Part shown: one piece after another, positions 10,093 through 21,147 of the stretch
How positions within the stretch are numbered: position 1 is the first letter of the stretch
Layout: each line of letters starts with the position of its first letter
NCBI GenBank assembly: GCA_009667805.1
Contig: CM019063.1
Location: 61,116,881 to 61,180,880, forward strand
DNA length: 64,000 nucleotides
Origin: Leptobrachium leishanense
Lineage: Eukaryota > Chordata > Amphibia > Anura > Megophryidae
Direction: 5' to 3'
The notes under the pieces: generated by a model
What the model was told of the DNA's origin: nothing
The model's database searches: none
Seen by the model: the letters and a program-made list of their open reading frames with translations, nothing else
Position numbers and translations under genes: made by a program

Positions 10093-11274
10093 TTAACCCT
10101 TTCGCTGCTGAGGCATTTCCAGCCCCTGTGCTGAGGTCATTTTTACCGGTTTTGCTCATCATGTTTAAATGCGTTTTGAAGGCTTATTTTAGTATATGAC
10201 CCAGACATATTATATATCGTTCTTTCCGTCAGACTCGGTAGATTAATAATCTGTTATTATTATATGTATACGTCATGTCCTGTCTGTATATTATAACAAA
10301 AAATGCAATAAAATATGAATTTTCAATAATTTACAACGTGTAAAGTGTATTTTTTTTCACATTTTAACATGCAAGCAATTGCGGTTATATTTTGTATGGG
10401 GTGCGCTTGTTAAAAAAATTAGAAATGGGGTCTCGTTACTTTTTTTTGGGGAAAATTACGTGATTTTTAACAAACGCACCGCATACAAAAATCGTTAGTG
10501 CAGCATCATTGTTCACATTATAATTGAAATGGGAACAATATTGCTGCATTAACCAACCAAAAAAAGAAAAAACTTTTTTTTTTTTTTTTTTATTTGTAAT
10601 AATTTTTTTTAAATAACTTTTTTCACAGTCGTGTTTGGTATCGTTGGAACGGCCATGCTCTGGCCGATCCAACAGTACCAAATTTTAACCCCTAGCTGCC
10701 ACGGATCGGGAGATAGGGGGTTCAAATGAACCCCCTATCTCCACTGTTGGTGGCAGCTAGGGGTTAACTCCAGGACTGGCGTCATCGTGCTATGCACGAT
10801 GACGCCAGTCCTCAGGGGGAGTTCCCGGAGGCTTGGCCGACATCCAAGATGTCGGCCAGCTCCGGGAAAGGATCACGAACCGGCGCTTTTCAGCGCCGAT
10901 TCGTGATCCGGCTCCCCAGGGGTTAATGACAGCCACCGTTTGGAAGGGCAGGCTGTGCCCTTCCAAGCGGTGCCTGTATTAACCCCCTGCTCCCCGGCGA
11001 TAGGGAGGGAGAGAGGTCCGAAGGACCTCCCCCCACCCCTCCCTTTCAGGCGCCTCCTCCGCACATGCGGGGGGGGGGCGCCTGAATTAGATGTCATCGC
11101 GTCGCCGCGATGACGAGTGCTGGGCTGACATCCAAGATGTCAGCCCGCACCGGGGGGCCACAGCAATCCGGCGGATTGCTGCCTCCTGTGCTCGGACGCG
11201 CTGAGCGCGTCCGTAGCACAGGAGAACCACTTGGCTGGACGCGCTGAGCGCGTCCATAGCAGCCAAGTGGTTAA
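10093..11274. mobile_element. Non-autonomous piggyBac element (TTAA)
   Basis: Bounded by TTAA at 10093-10096 and 11271-11274. The left terminus CCCTTTCGCTGCTGAGGC is the same as that of the autonomous piggyBac at 29475. The right terminus keeps GGACGCGCTGAGCGCGTCC followed by AGCAGCCAAGTGG, also matching that element. The interior contains several perfect hairpins (TTAACCCCTAGCTGCCAC.. at 10685-10767; GATGACGCCAGTC repeats at 10775-10815). This looks like an internally rearranged derivative mobilisable by the 31.6-33.4 kb transposase. Confidence 0.85.
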
Positions 11275-11287
11275 AGGAACAAGGTTT

Positions 11288-11400
11288 CAATGCAGCATAT
11301 GAATCCGCACACTGCCGGGCAGCACCTTTACAGTATGATAATGCAGCATATGATTCCACACACTGCTGGGCAGCACCTCTACAGTATAATAATGCAGCAT
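11288..11400. repeat. 51-bp minisatellite, two units
   Basis: Units of ATGCAGCATATGAATCCGCA + CACTGCCGGGCAGCACCTTTACAGTATGATA, the inverse of the sequence flanking the MITE at 383-637. Confidence 0.8.
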
Positions 11401-11640
11401 AAAACAAAAAAACAACTGAACCTAATGACCCAAAATGATCCGAATCACGGAAATGATCCAAACGCCGAAATGACCCAAATATTGCGTGTGGTCGACATTT
11501 CAGATTCGGGATGCCCTTGGAAGCACGAAAATGGTAAATTTCGTACGAAAATCGATTCGGTACGAAGAGCGATTCGCATCCCTAGTACTGAAGTGTCAAG
11601 GCAGCCTCCTCTCCACGAGAGGAACCGCAACCCCCAACAA

Positions 11641-12383
11641 TCGTGATTAGTTGCAGCTCACATTTTGCATAAAAATATCAAAATCAAATCCTTTTCAATT
11701 CTGTGAGGTAGGAGGACCTTAATGCGAACACTTCTGTAAAATTTAAAAAAGTGAGCTTGGACTTCTACTTAGTGCTGAAAACGACTAATCGACTATGTGA
11801 ATAGGTGTCGACAATTTTCATTATCGATTGGTCGGTCTGTGTACAACACACTGTTATTAACCTCAGATACTACTTTGGAGCTGATTGTAGGAGACAATTT
11901 TTTTGGTCCTGGTCCCATCCCTGCAAACGCCTTCCCAAACTTTGGTCCAGTTTCTTGCCCAAACTCACTCTCTCTAAACACCAGTCCCCCCCCTCCACTC
12001 AGTTTGTTCATGAAATGATGTTAAAGGGACACACTACGCTTCATGACCACTTTAGCTCCTTAACATGGTCAGGCTACGCAGAGTGCCCCCCTTCTCACCC
12101 CGGGTTGTGTGCTGACATTATCATGTCTATCCAAGAGTTCGTAGCAGCGTTTATTCAAGGAGAAAGCCGACATGAGCTTGAGCTCTGCTCACAGCATCAA
12201 TACATCACTCATCCAGTAGTGGTCCGTAATTTGCAGTTCGCAAGGTGCACAGAAAGGTTTCAGGGACTTCTGGGTTCGGGAGTCCCCGATCCAAACAAGG
12301 AGTAGTAGTGCACAGAGAGGGAGAAAAGGGCGAGTAAATTCACCCGAAAAAATATTTATAAAGTATTGGTCAAAGGATGCGAG
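11641..12383. other. No gene; piece resembling family H start
   Basis: Mostly unassigned. At 12024-12090 AAAGGGACACACTACG, CATGACCACTTTAGC and GAGTGCCCCCC recall the inverted 3' part of the repeat at 34760-35155. Confidence 0.35.
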
Positions 12384-13037
12384 TGTCAGGCTCGTGCCGT
12401 GATGGAGCCATGGCACGAGTCATTATATCAAATAATATCCCAAGCGCTGGGGGAGAGCAGATGAAGCAGACACAGGAACTGATAAATAAGTGTATTTTCA
12501 GAACACACAGCAACAAGTCTGATACAGAAATAACAGGAAAAGTCACTCTGAATGCAGGTAGTGTCTATATACCAGGGATTGTGGGCTATATAGTCCACTG
12601 CAGACAGGATCCTCTGCGCGGGAACCAGGAGCTCTTGGCACAGGTACCTTGGTAGCAGGAAGGTTGAATAAAGCAGAACACAGGTAGCCACAGGTGCAGT
12701 CTCTTAGGCCCACAGGATAGTGGGCTATGCAGTTACCACTGCAGCAAGGATCCACTGAGCTGGAAACGAGCTCTTTGCAAAAGGTACAAACTGCAATGCT
12801 GGCAGAAAAGCTCATACAGAGGATGGTGGGTAAAACTGACAAACAACGGTGAGGGAGATCTCAGAACCTCACATGGGCAGGGAATCAAGGAAAATGACAG
12901 AGCATAGAATGAAGGGTGTGTCCAGGTTATATGCACACCCACTCAGGAGCTGGCACAGGGATTAACCCCTGAGTGGATGCAGACAGGAGCAACAACAATA
13001 TCGTGTATACAGGCAGGCTCCTGGAGCTGGTATGACA
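12384..13037 (-). mobile_element. Solo LTR
   Basis: Read on the minus strand it starts TGTCATACCAGCTCC and ends GAGCCTGACA, so it has TG...CA ends with short inverted termini TGTCA/TGACA. Flanks are GCGAG (12379-12383) and GTGAG (13038-13042), a probable 5-bp duplication with one change. A minus-strand TATA-like GCATATAACC lies near 12930. There is no internal gag/pol. It is a single LTR left after recombination; the superfamily is not determined. Confidence 0.6.
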
Positions 13038-13705
13038 GTGAGCAGCATCTGCTCGATTTGAGGGCAAAAAAAAGTCTGAGTTTTTCCCATTTGAAACAAC
13101 TTTCAAGCAAACTATTTTAGAGCCCCTTTATTGGCTCAGACCTATGTGAGTTTACTTCTTATGTTGCAATCTATGGTGTCGCTACATGCTACAATAATGC
13201 TTTATGGAGGTATGGAGTACGCAGACTGTTCCACAACCGCACTGGGAGCTCACCCCTTAAGTAAAGGATTTTGTGTTTGACGGCAGAGGAGAGAGCCATA
13301 ACAAACCATAAGTGAACGATCTAAGAGCCCAAAATTGGCTCTTGTTTATGAAAATGCTAATCGTATTATTAGACTTATTCATGCTACGCCATGTAAGTTT
13401 TCCTTTTTCAGTGATATAAAATCATTTGTGACCTTTTGAAGAATCCTCATTGGGTGTAAATCATTCCTGTACATACTATATTTGTTACAGAGAGTTGACC
13501 CATTCTTTTAAAGAAATTTTGGCATCCGCAAAGTTATTTTTTTGAGCTAATGTGAAACTGGACACGACCGGTTTATTTTCGCCACCAATTATAACCAGAA
13601 CTGGATGAAAAGGGGCAAAAGGGATAAAATGTAACCACTTGTGCCGTTTGTTGTATGTGAAAAATCCTGTTTTTCTATAGAAACCAATTCATCTGCTTGA
13701 GATGG
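13038..13705. other. No recognised feature
   Basis: Unassigned mixed-composition sequence between two solo LTRs. Confidence 0.35.
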
Positions 13706-15950
13706 TGTTACATTCAGTCACAATGGCAGTACCCGGCATGCGCCGAATAAGGCCCTGGTACGAGTAAAAGCCCCTATAAGCAGAGATGCAGGACACAATA
13801 ACCATAGATACGTGAAATAATCACAGGAGACACTGGGGATCTCTGCACGGCTATACCGAAAGAAGCCCTATGCTGATAGACGGGAAGTTAGAGTGGCCGG
13901 ATCTGCTCTAATGGAAAAGGGTTACCCAATAGCGTGCAGAGTCCTAGGGAGAACACAGAATAACAGAAGGAGTTCTACTCCACAACTTGCAGGGAAGGAC
14001 TTCAAATCACAAAACCCGTGGTCAGCAGGGACACAACACAAAACCTAGATGCCCTGCGACTAGGAAATAAACCAGATAGAATGTATACAAGAGACCTAGG
14101 GACGGTAGATGAATTCACTAGACAGGAGGGCAGACCAAGACAGAAACATATAAACAATACAGCCAAGGATGATCAAAGAGCGTAGTCCGTAAGGAAGCCA
14201 GAGGTCAAAACCAGAATGTTTACCTTATACCTGAAGTAGAAAATCCGTTAGCCAAGCCAGAGGGTCAAAACCATGTTAGAACGTGAAACTAGAACGAGGA
14301 GAAGACACTGAAACTAATAACATGGAAAACACTGGACATGAACTGGAACCTAGGCTAACTAAAGACACCACGGACAGATCAAAGAAATAAGATAAACTAG
14401 AACTTAACCCCTTAACGCCGCAGGACGTACATTTACGTCCTGCATTAGGCGGGCTTTGCCGCCGCAGGACGTAAATGTACGTCCTCGGCATTTAGAGCCC
14501 CCCCGGGAGATACTCCCCTTCTCCGGTCGCTCCCACGCTGTTCTGACTCCCCCGGAGTCAGATCAGTGTGATCCCTCCTCCGGCGTTGTGACGTCATCGC
14601 GCCGGTGGCGCGATGACGTCAGTTTCAGGCGTCCCCCCCCCCCCCCGCCGGAGCAGGGGAAGCGCCTGGAGGGGAGGGGAGGGATCCTTCGGATCCCTCT
14701 ATCTCCCGATCGCCTGGTCCCCGGCGGCTGTGGCCAGCATCGCTGGAAGGGTCACAGCCTGACCTTTCCAGCGATGTATGGGGGGTTAACCCCTTAGTTG
14801 CCAGGTCGCGACCGGGCACTAATTTGTGCCCGATCGCGGCCTATTTCCGGTGGGGGCCGCCATCTTGGATGGCAGCCCCCACCTCTGGGTCACCCCCGGT
14901 CAACTGACTCATCGCGCCATGCGCGATGATGTCAGTTAACCGGGAACCCCCTAGCTGCAAAGGGATTTCCCATGGAAATCCCTTGCAGGAGATAGGTGGG
15001 TTCTTTGAACCCCTTTATCTCCTGATCGGTGGCAGCTAGGGGGTCATGACTGATATTGCTGGAAAGGCCAGAGCATGGCCTTTCCAATGATATCAAACAT
15101 GACCATGGTAAAAGTGAAATAAAAGTGTAAAAAAAGTAAAAATAAAAATAATTAAAAAATAATAAATTAAATAATAAAAAAAAAATATATAATAATAAAA
15201 TTTTTTTTGTTTTTTTTAATGCAGCACTATTGTTCACATTTCAATTATAATGTGAACAATGATGCTTCACTAATGATTTTTTTTTTTTTGGGGGGTTTAG
15301 CTAAAATCACGCAATTTCTCCCCAAAAAAAAAAATGGGTTCACCGTTCTAATTTTTTTAACAAATCTACCCAATAGAATATGACCGCAGAGCCTCGGATA
15401 ATAAAATTAAAAAAAAAAAACACTTTACACACTGTGGAAGATTGAAATTTTATTGAAAATTCTAATTTTTTTACATTTTTTGTTATAGCATTTTGGCAGG
15501 GCATGACATATACATATAATAATGATATATTATTAATCTGCCGAGTCTGACGGAAAGAACGATATATAATTTGTCTGGGTGGTATAAGAATACGTGACTT
15601 AAAAATGGTCAAAATGAGCTCAGCAAACTTCTACTTCCGAAACAGCGCCGAAGTTGTAAAATTACTCCCGTCCTTAAGGGGTTAATCAGATAGAATAGCA
15701 GGGAGCTCTCAGGAACAAAACTAAGTGACTGTAGTGAACCAGATGTAAGAGCATTGTGAAATGGGCCCATGGCTTTATAGGGAAGTAATCAGCCCATATC
15801 ACCAACAGAAGCTAAACGAGCAACTAAACAAGCAGACACTTAACCCCTGAGCTGCTTCCCAGGGAAAGCAGCATAGGGAAACAAATAGGAACCATGACAT
15901 AAGGAATACAGAGGGCAGGGGGACAGGGCTATAGCATGGAAAACGTGACA
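13706..15950 (-). mobile_element. Solo LTR with nested piggyBac-like MITE
   Basis: Minus-strand start TGTCACGTTTTCCATG (at 15950) and end GACTGAATGTAACA (at 13706). Flanks GATGG and GATTG suggest a 5-bp duplication with one change. A minus-strand TATA-like CTATAAAGCC is at about 15772-15782. Removing the TTAA element at 14404-15685 leaves roughly 0.96 kb, a normal LTR length. No internal coding region is present. Confidence 0.5.
14404..15685. mobile_element. piggyBac-like MITE (TTAA)
   Basis: TTAA at 14404-14407 and 15682-15685; ends CCCCTTAACGCCGCAGGACG and CGTCCTTAAGGGG. The hairpin CGCAGGACGTACATTTACGTCCTGC lies at 14420-14445. A second terminus-like TTAACCCCTTAGTTGCC at about 14786 suggests an internal relic of another copy. 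The interior near 15480-15560 (GGCAGGGCATGACATATACATATAATAATG) is shared with 34550-34620. Confidence 0.8.
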
Positions 15951-16416
15951 GATTGAGGTTCATTGGAGTTTTTGCTAGATGTAATTGGATGGTTAAAGCG
16001 TGCCGGCTTCCACCTCCGGGACTTCAATCTGTGATCATGATTGTACTTATTATGAGGAATGTTTTGTAAACTTAAGAAGGAACCACATTCCTTTCCTTAA
16101 GGAAACCTTTCCGTTGATTAATGTTAGATTGTTAAGAAACGTGCTGTGAGGACCAGGGAAGGCCGGATGACAAATTGTCATCCGCCATCAGGTTTATTTA
16201 TGAACTAGAACCGGTATAGTGAAAACAGAAGCAAACTTGGAGCATTGGAGGACCTTGGTTAAAACTAAAACTGTTTGCCACATGCTATAATACAAAGCTA
16301 CACATGAAACCTAAAGCGTACATCTCCTACACGTCATGTTATTATGCATTTCCTTAACTTTAGATTGAATTAAGCTATGTCGATCAAAACTTTCCTTGTC
16401 CATCCACTGATACACT
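15951..16416. other. No recognised feature
   Basis: Unassigned, moderately AT-rich; it ends at the start of a family F element. Confidence 0.35.
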
Positions 16417-16899
16417 CAGGGTTATTCAAAGAGAATCGAAAAGCCACAGCATGTTCGGTGACTTTTCGTTCTCTCCAATTCGGTGCGATTTGGCAATCCC
16501 ATTTCGGCGACCCTGCGGTGTATTCAGCAAGCACCACAGGGCCGTCGTAGTGCAAGGGAAAGTCACCGGAAACCTGGTGACCACTCACCGCAAAACCCGG
16601 CGACCTCACACCAAAATCTGCAAAAACATCTGGATTAACCCCGCCGAACACGCCGGAGAAACCCGAGCAGCCGCCGATCACAACGCAGAGCAGCCGCCGG
16701 AAAAACACGACACCGCAGACGAATGGAGTGAAAAATAAATAAAGCCAGTACGCTTGAATGTTTGAAAAGTGAAACTCTGTTTGCAAAGAAACTACAGAAC
16801 GAAAATGTCTGAAATTTACATATAAGATCCAATAAATGCTAAAAACTCCCGAAAAATGCCTAAAAAAAAATCTATACATAGAGACTTTTTACTGCAGAA

Positions 16900-17784
16900 T
16901 CTATATCATAAAACAATAAACTCCGGCGTGTCCATCGCCAAAAAAAATGGACTGCGCATGTGTGCGCAGCCAACCGCTGCAGGTTGCACAGCACAGCGCC
17001 TCTCCAATGGACCGGATTTGTTTATGTCCTCTGTGCCCGGCCTCCATCTCCTCAGTGTCCGGCCTCCATCTCCTCAGTGCCCGGTCTGCTGCCAGCCATA
17101 TTACCAGTCTGCCATGCACATTGCCATGCACAATACCAGTCTGCCATGCACATTGCCAGTCTGCCATGCACAATACCAGTCTGCCAGACATATTACCAGT
17201 TCGCCAGCCAATTACCAGTCTGCCGGCCATATTACCAGTCTGCCATGTACAATACCAGTCTGCCAGCCATATTACCAGTTCGCCAGCCCTATTACCAGTC
17301 TGCCATGCACAATGCCAGTCTGCCATGCATAATACCAGTGTCTCATAATACCAGTGTGCCTAAATACCAGCCTGCCATGCCATGCATACCATGTGCCATT
17401 AAATATACGCATAATGTATACGCTACAAAAGAAATGCCCGCCCAAGCCCAACACAATCTAAGGGGCCACATGAGCTTACAATCTAAGGGGTCCCATGAGT
17501 TTACAATCTGAGGGTCAGGTTCCCATGAGCTTACAATCTAAGAGGGAAGAGGAACCTGCTCTAATCTATAAATGCCTTTGTAATGCGCTGTCAGCTGTGC
17601 GTGCACCCATCACAGCTGCTCAGTTGGCCCTCCTGTTGCGGATGGGATGGCGATGGATGCATTACAAACGTTTTTATATAGAGAGATACTCTTGGATAGG
17701 ACATTGAAAAAAAACTATGTGGACGTGAATTCTGAGCTGGCGACAACAACAATAGACTGCCCTCTGGGCAGGCTTTCCACCTAG
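16900..17784 (+). mobile_element. Non-autonomous Helitron with internal minisatellite
   Basis: Starts TCTATATCATAAAACAATA after an A and ends CCTAG before a T (17785). The hairpin CTGCC-CTCTG-GGCAG is at 17757-17771. The 3' 30 bp (AATAGACTGCCCT..GGGCAGGCTTT) match the Helitron ending at 4719. The empty target is visible in the family F copies at 38605-38640 and 41825-41850. A minisatellite of about 21 bp (ACCAGTCTGCCATGCACAAT) occupies 17085-17345. Confidence 0.85.
17085..17345. repeat. About 21-bp minisatellite inside the Helitron
   Basis: Roughly 12 degenerate units of the type CCAGTCTGCCATGCACAATA, with AGCCATATTA variants. Confidence 0.85.
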
Positions 17785-18287
17785 TAGTATAATAAATGAT
17801 TTACTAGATATTGAATTAAAACGGGAATATTTTTATCAGTGAAGCCTATGGGATTCTCCTGAATAAACCTGTCGAATGAAACCACCGAACAGCAGAGAAA
17901 TTCGGCAACTTTTCACTGCTGGTTTTGTATTCTCTGAATAGCCGAAGCAGTGCTTCTCTATGGGGATTTCACTGCCCTCGAACAGGCACCGTATGTGCAG
18001 GCAATTCGCCAGGATTTGGCGAACTGCCTGCTCTCTGGATGGCCAGGAAAGGTAACCGTACGTTGAATTCCACTGTTCGGTTACCTTTTCGGCCACAATT
18101 CGGATCACTTTGAATAACCCTGATCGTCTCAGACACCTGGGGATAGATTCCAAGCCTGGTGTAAACTTGACCAAAGCTCCGATAATGTCACTGGAGCCAT
18201 TCTAGTCTGTGGGGTTGCTTATTTATTTATATATTTTTTTTCCACAGCTCTGGTCAAGTTCACTGCAGGCTTGGACTATAACTCTAT

Positions 18288-18469
18288 CAGGGATATTCAG
18301 AGAAAGGTGAAACTCTGGAGAACATTTTGAGAAGTGAAAATTCTAAGTCAAAATATCTGACTTGGAAAGTGAGATAAATGGGAGAATTTTTCTGGTTCGG
18401 CTATTTTGACGTAGAATTTTCACTTCTCCGAAAATTCGCCAGAGTTTCACCTCTCTCTGAATAACCCTG
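18288..18469. mobile_element. Short family F-like palindromic MITE
   Basis: CAGGGATATTCAGAGAAAGGTG at the left and CTCTCTCTGAATAACCCTG at the right; the arms also pair further in (GTGAAACTCTGG with CCAGAGTTTCAC). About 180 bp, non-coding. Confidence 0.7.
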
Positions 18470-19002
18470 CTTGTGTCTGGCTGAGGCTGGTGGAATTTCT
18501 TTCTGTTGTGTGGGAGCTGATGTGGTGAGTAAGGGCTTTAAAGGAAAGGCAGGAAATCCAAATTAACGTCCCCAAGAGGTACATAAAACCTTGATCTTTT
18601 ATTGGTTTTGTTATGGAACACCCGGTGTTGGAGATGACACATACCGCTACAGTTACATTGAATATTGTTGACCTGACGTGCAAAATCAAGGTTTATGAGA
18701 CTGTTGAAGATGGGTATCGGCACTAGTGGCCTTCACCATGATAGGTCCCTGCTCAGGTCTCATCAGGTATTAGTTAGATTTCATTACACCACTACAGAGA
18801 AGACCTTTACCATATGCAAAACAGACCCTCACCCCAAAAAGGGCTACCAGAACTGAAATGCTAAGAAAACCTCCTCTGCATGGTAGGAACTGCAGCCCCG
18901 ACGACAGTTTTGGCCTTGTTAGGCCTCATCTGGAGGGTAAAGCGGATCCCCATATAGGCAACTCAAGCAGGAGGTGCATGTCTGGAGTTCCCTGCACACT
19001 TA
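18470..19002. repeat. Dispersed repeat J copy, otherwise unassigned
   Basis: 18655-18905 contains GGCACTAGTGGCC, GCTCAGGTCTCATCAGG and CCTCCTCTGCATGGTAGGAACTGCAGCC, paralleling 9630-9796 plus 11585-11640. Another partial copy starts at 19425. Confidence 0.5.
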
Positions 19003-19419
19003 GGCTGGGGTCAGACTAACGCATTTTTAACGTGCGTTTAGGTGCACTTAATCACCGCAGTAGCAGCAAATGACGGGCAATGACAGCCAATATACGAAGT
19101 ACGGCCGCACGAAAGTCCGGCAGCGCAACTCAAGCGGCAAATGAACGCATTTTTTTTGAGAACGCAAATCCGCTAGTACTGACGTACAGAGTGCGCTGCG
19201 TCCACATAGCGGCGTGATTAGGAGACGTCAGACACTGCTCCTGTCCGGCCAACATAACGTCCAGACACCCAAAGTTTCCTCGTTTGGAGCCGTAACAAAT
19301 CACGTATGAAAATGCACATCGTATGACCGTTTTCTCGCATTCCGTGAAAAAATACGTCAATGCGTTCGGACGCACTTTTTGACGGTCGCTGCAAATAATG
19401 CGATCGTTTGACCCTAACC
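19003..19419. mobile_element. Harbinger-type MITE, family A
   Basis: Ends GGCTGGGGTCAGACTAACGC and TTTGACCCTAACC, flanked by TTA at 19000-19002 and 19420-19422 (perfect 3-bp duplication). It is the inverse-oriented relative of 8923-9348. Confidence 0.85.
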
Positions 19420-20016
19420 TTATAGTGAGCAAAACAAGGTTTCTAAGCGTACGGAGAATGGGCATAAGCACTAGTGGGGCTTGCCCTTTTTGTGTCCCCG
19501 AACAGGTTTGGGTGTTCCATCCAGAGTGGTAAAGCACTGTATAGCCTGGTGGACTCTTCATTGAAGACCTCATTCATCTTGAAGGATCCCTCTGTTGTGC
19601 CGCCTTCCAAAAGATGGAAAAGAAAAATTTCAGGAAAGCTTTTCCTTATCAAGTCTTCTCAAGAATGGGTAACCTTTACAAGAAAAAGCATGGACTCAAG
19701 TGTACTGGTGGACCCATAGGACAAGGACTGGTGGACTCTAAGAGCTCTCGGAACTTTGAATCTGGCTTTCAAAATATTTTTTTTTCCGCTATATAAACCT
19801 ATATAATTGCCTGATCCCTAAACATTTGTAGTGGGTCAGTTTGTTTACTCGCTGGTCTCAGAGTCTGGGATAAATACATCATGCCCTGCTTTGTGTGTGC
19901 TACCAGTACCACCGTGTGACCATTAAAAGGAAAATGGAGCGGCAGTTTTAAGCCAGACTTCATATTAAAGCATTTTATATATCCGATGTCCTGCCTATTC
20001 GCTTCATCATTTATAT
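19420..20016. other. Repeat J fragment, then no recognised feature
   Basis: AATGGGCATAAGCACTAGTGGGG near 19460 belongs to repeat J. The remainder has no gene that I can support. Confidence 0.4.
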
Positions 20017-20710
20017 AAGGGTTATTCAATAAGCGCCGAAGTTGCCACCGAATTGCACTGAACGGTGCAATTTTGTGGCAGATCGGCTATTAAGGAAGCT
20101 GTCAATTTGCCAAATACGGTCGAAATGCCAATGAAAATACAGTGCTGTTTGCTACGACCTTCGGTGACAGTGAAATTGTCCCATAGAGAAGTAATGGTTA
20201 ATTTATTCAGAGAACGCTGACCTGCACCGAAATTTTGGCAAAATGTCCAGATTTTCAGTTGTTCATTTCGACAGGTTTAATGTAAAAAAAATATTACTAT
20301 TTTATTTTTTTGCTAAACCATTTTTATTCTTTTCAGTTTCAGCAAAAAGCATTTTTATCTCTTTTTTTTTTTTTTTAAATAATTTTTTTAGGTATTTTTC
20401 TGGATTTAAAGGGCAACATTTTTTGATTACCATTTTTTTTAATGACCTTTTTTAGCGGACCGTTTTATTTTTTATTAGGACATTTTTTTATTGTTTCAAA
20501 CGTCTTTTAAAGAAAAGCATTTTACTTTTTTCTACGGCGTACGTTAGCTGATCGGCTGTCTTGTGCGATGGTCAGCTCAGCGGCGTTCGGAGCATTGTCT
20601 TTTTTTCCCCGTAGTGTTCGGCGGTCTGTTTGGTCTTCATCTCCCGTTTGGCGGTCTTCAGGGACCCTGCAGTGAATACTGAAGATTTTGGTGCTGTTTG
20701 AATAACACTC
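20017..20710. mobile_element. Diverged family F-like element
   Basis: Left AGGGTTATTCAATAAGCGCCG and right GCTGTTTGAATAACACTC resemble family F ends, with T-rich interior and CGGTCTGTTTGG / GGCGGTC motifs. Strongly diverged, so the limits are approximate. Confidence 0.45.
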
Positions 20711-20833
20711 ATAGTGTTGAAGGTTTGTTTGGAGTTTTAGCGTAACGGTGAGGTCGATTTAACTTGGCTCAAACGTAAAATATTTACAGTTGTTTTTACC
20801 TCAAATCGGCAGGGTTTTGATTTGGCAGATTTA

Positions 20834-21095
20834 GGCCGGCGTCAGACGAGCGTACTATGTGCGGCGCATTGTGCGCCCGTACTGATGTGCTTATCAGCGT
20901 CCGTCGGAGCGTTGTGATGAAATGCGCATGCAACAAGACTCTATTATCAAAGCCTCCCCGTCGATCCATAGGAGGATCGCGCTATACAGAGCTGCGTGCA
21001 CTCAACGAGGTGGCCAGACGGGTGCCGAGTGGAAGGATTGTCCACTCTCACGGACGTTCCTTCCACTCTCCAATGATGGTCGTCTGACCCCAGCC
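20834..21095. mobile_element. Harbinger-type MITE, short family A2
   Basis: Ends GGCCGGCGTCAGACGAGCG and CGTCTGACCCCAGCC with TTA at 20831-20833 and 21096-21098. The interior (GTGGAAGGATTGTCCACTCTCACGGACGTTCC) is shared with 37062-37359. Confidence 0.85.
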
Positions 21096-21147
21096 TTAAG
21101 GGCATAAATGGAAATTTAGATTCTCATAAAAAATATCTGGCTCAGTT

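Larger units (their letters stand above)
9805..11584. mobile_element. hAT element, TAGRGATGC ends
   Basis: Left end TAGAGATATGCACCG and right end (inverted) TAGGGATGCGAATCG. The 8-bp duplication GTACTGAA is perfect (9797-9804 and 11585-11592). No transposase is encoded. It contains a later piggyBac-like MITE (10093-11274) and two units of the 51-bp minisatellite. Confidence 0.85.
16417..18122. mobile_element. Family F element (CAGGGTTATTCAAAGAGA ends) with nested Helitron
   Basis: Starts CAGGGTTATTCAAAGAGAATC and ends TTTGAATAACCCTG. Like copies at 23957, 38070 and 42733 it has GAAAAGTCACCG-type arms with many CCGAA/TTCGG motifs and a central AAAACGGGAATATTTTTA. A Helitron (16900-17784) splits it between CTGCAGAA and TAATAAATG. 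No coding capacity. Superfamily unknown; two other copies show possible 3-bp duplications. Confidence 0.75.

Noticed and set aside
16370..16879. 169-codon minus-strand frame (also similar frames near 24467-24833 and 42047-42397)
   Set aside because: All lie in family F elements; the apparent protein similarity between them reflects repeat copies, and frames are broken differently in each copy.
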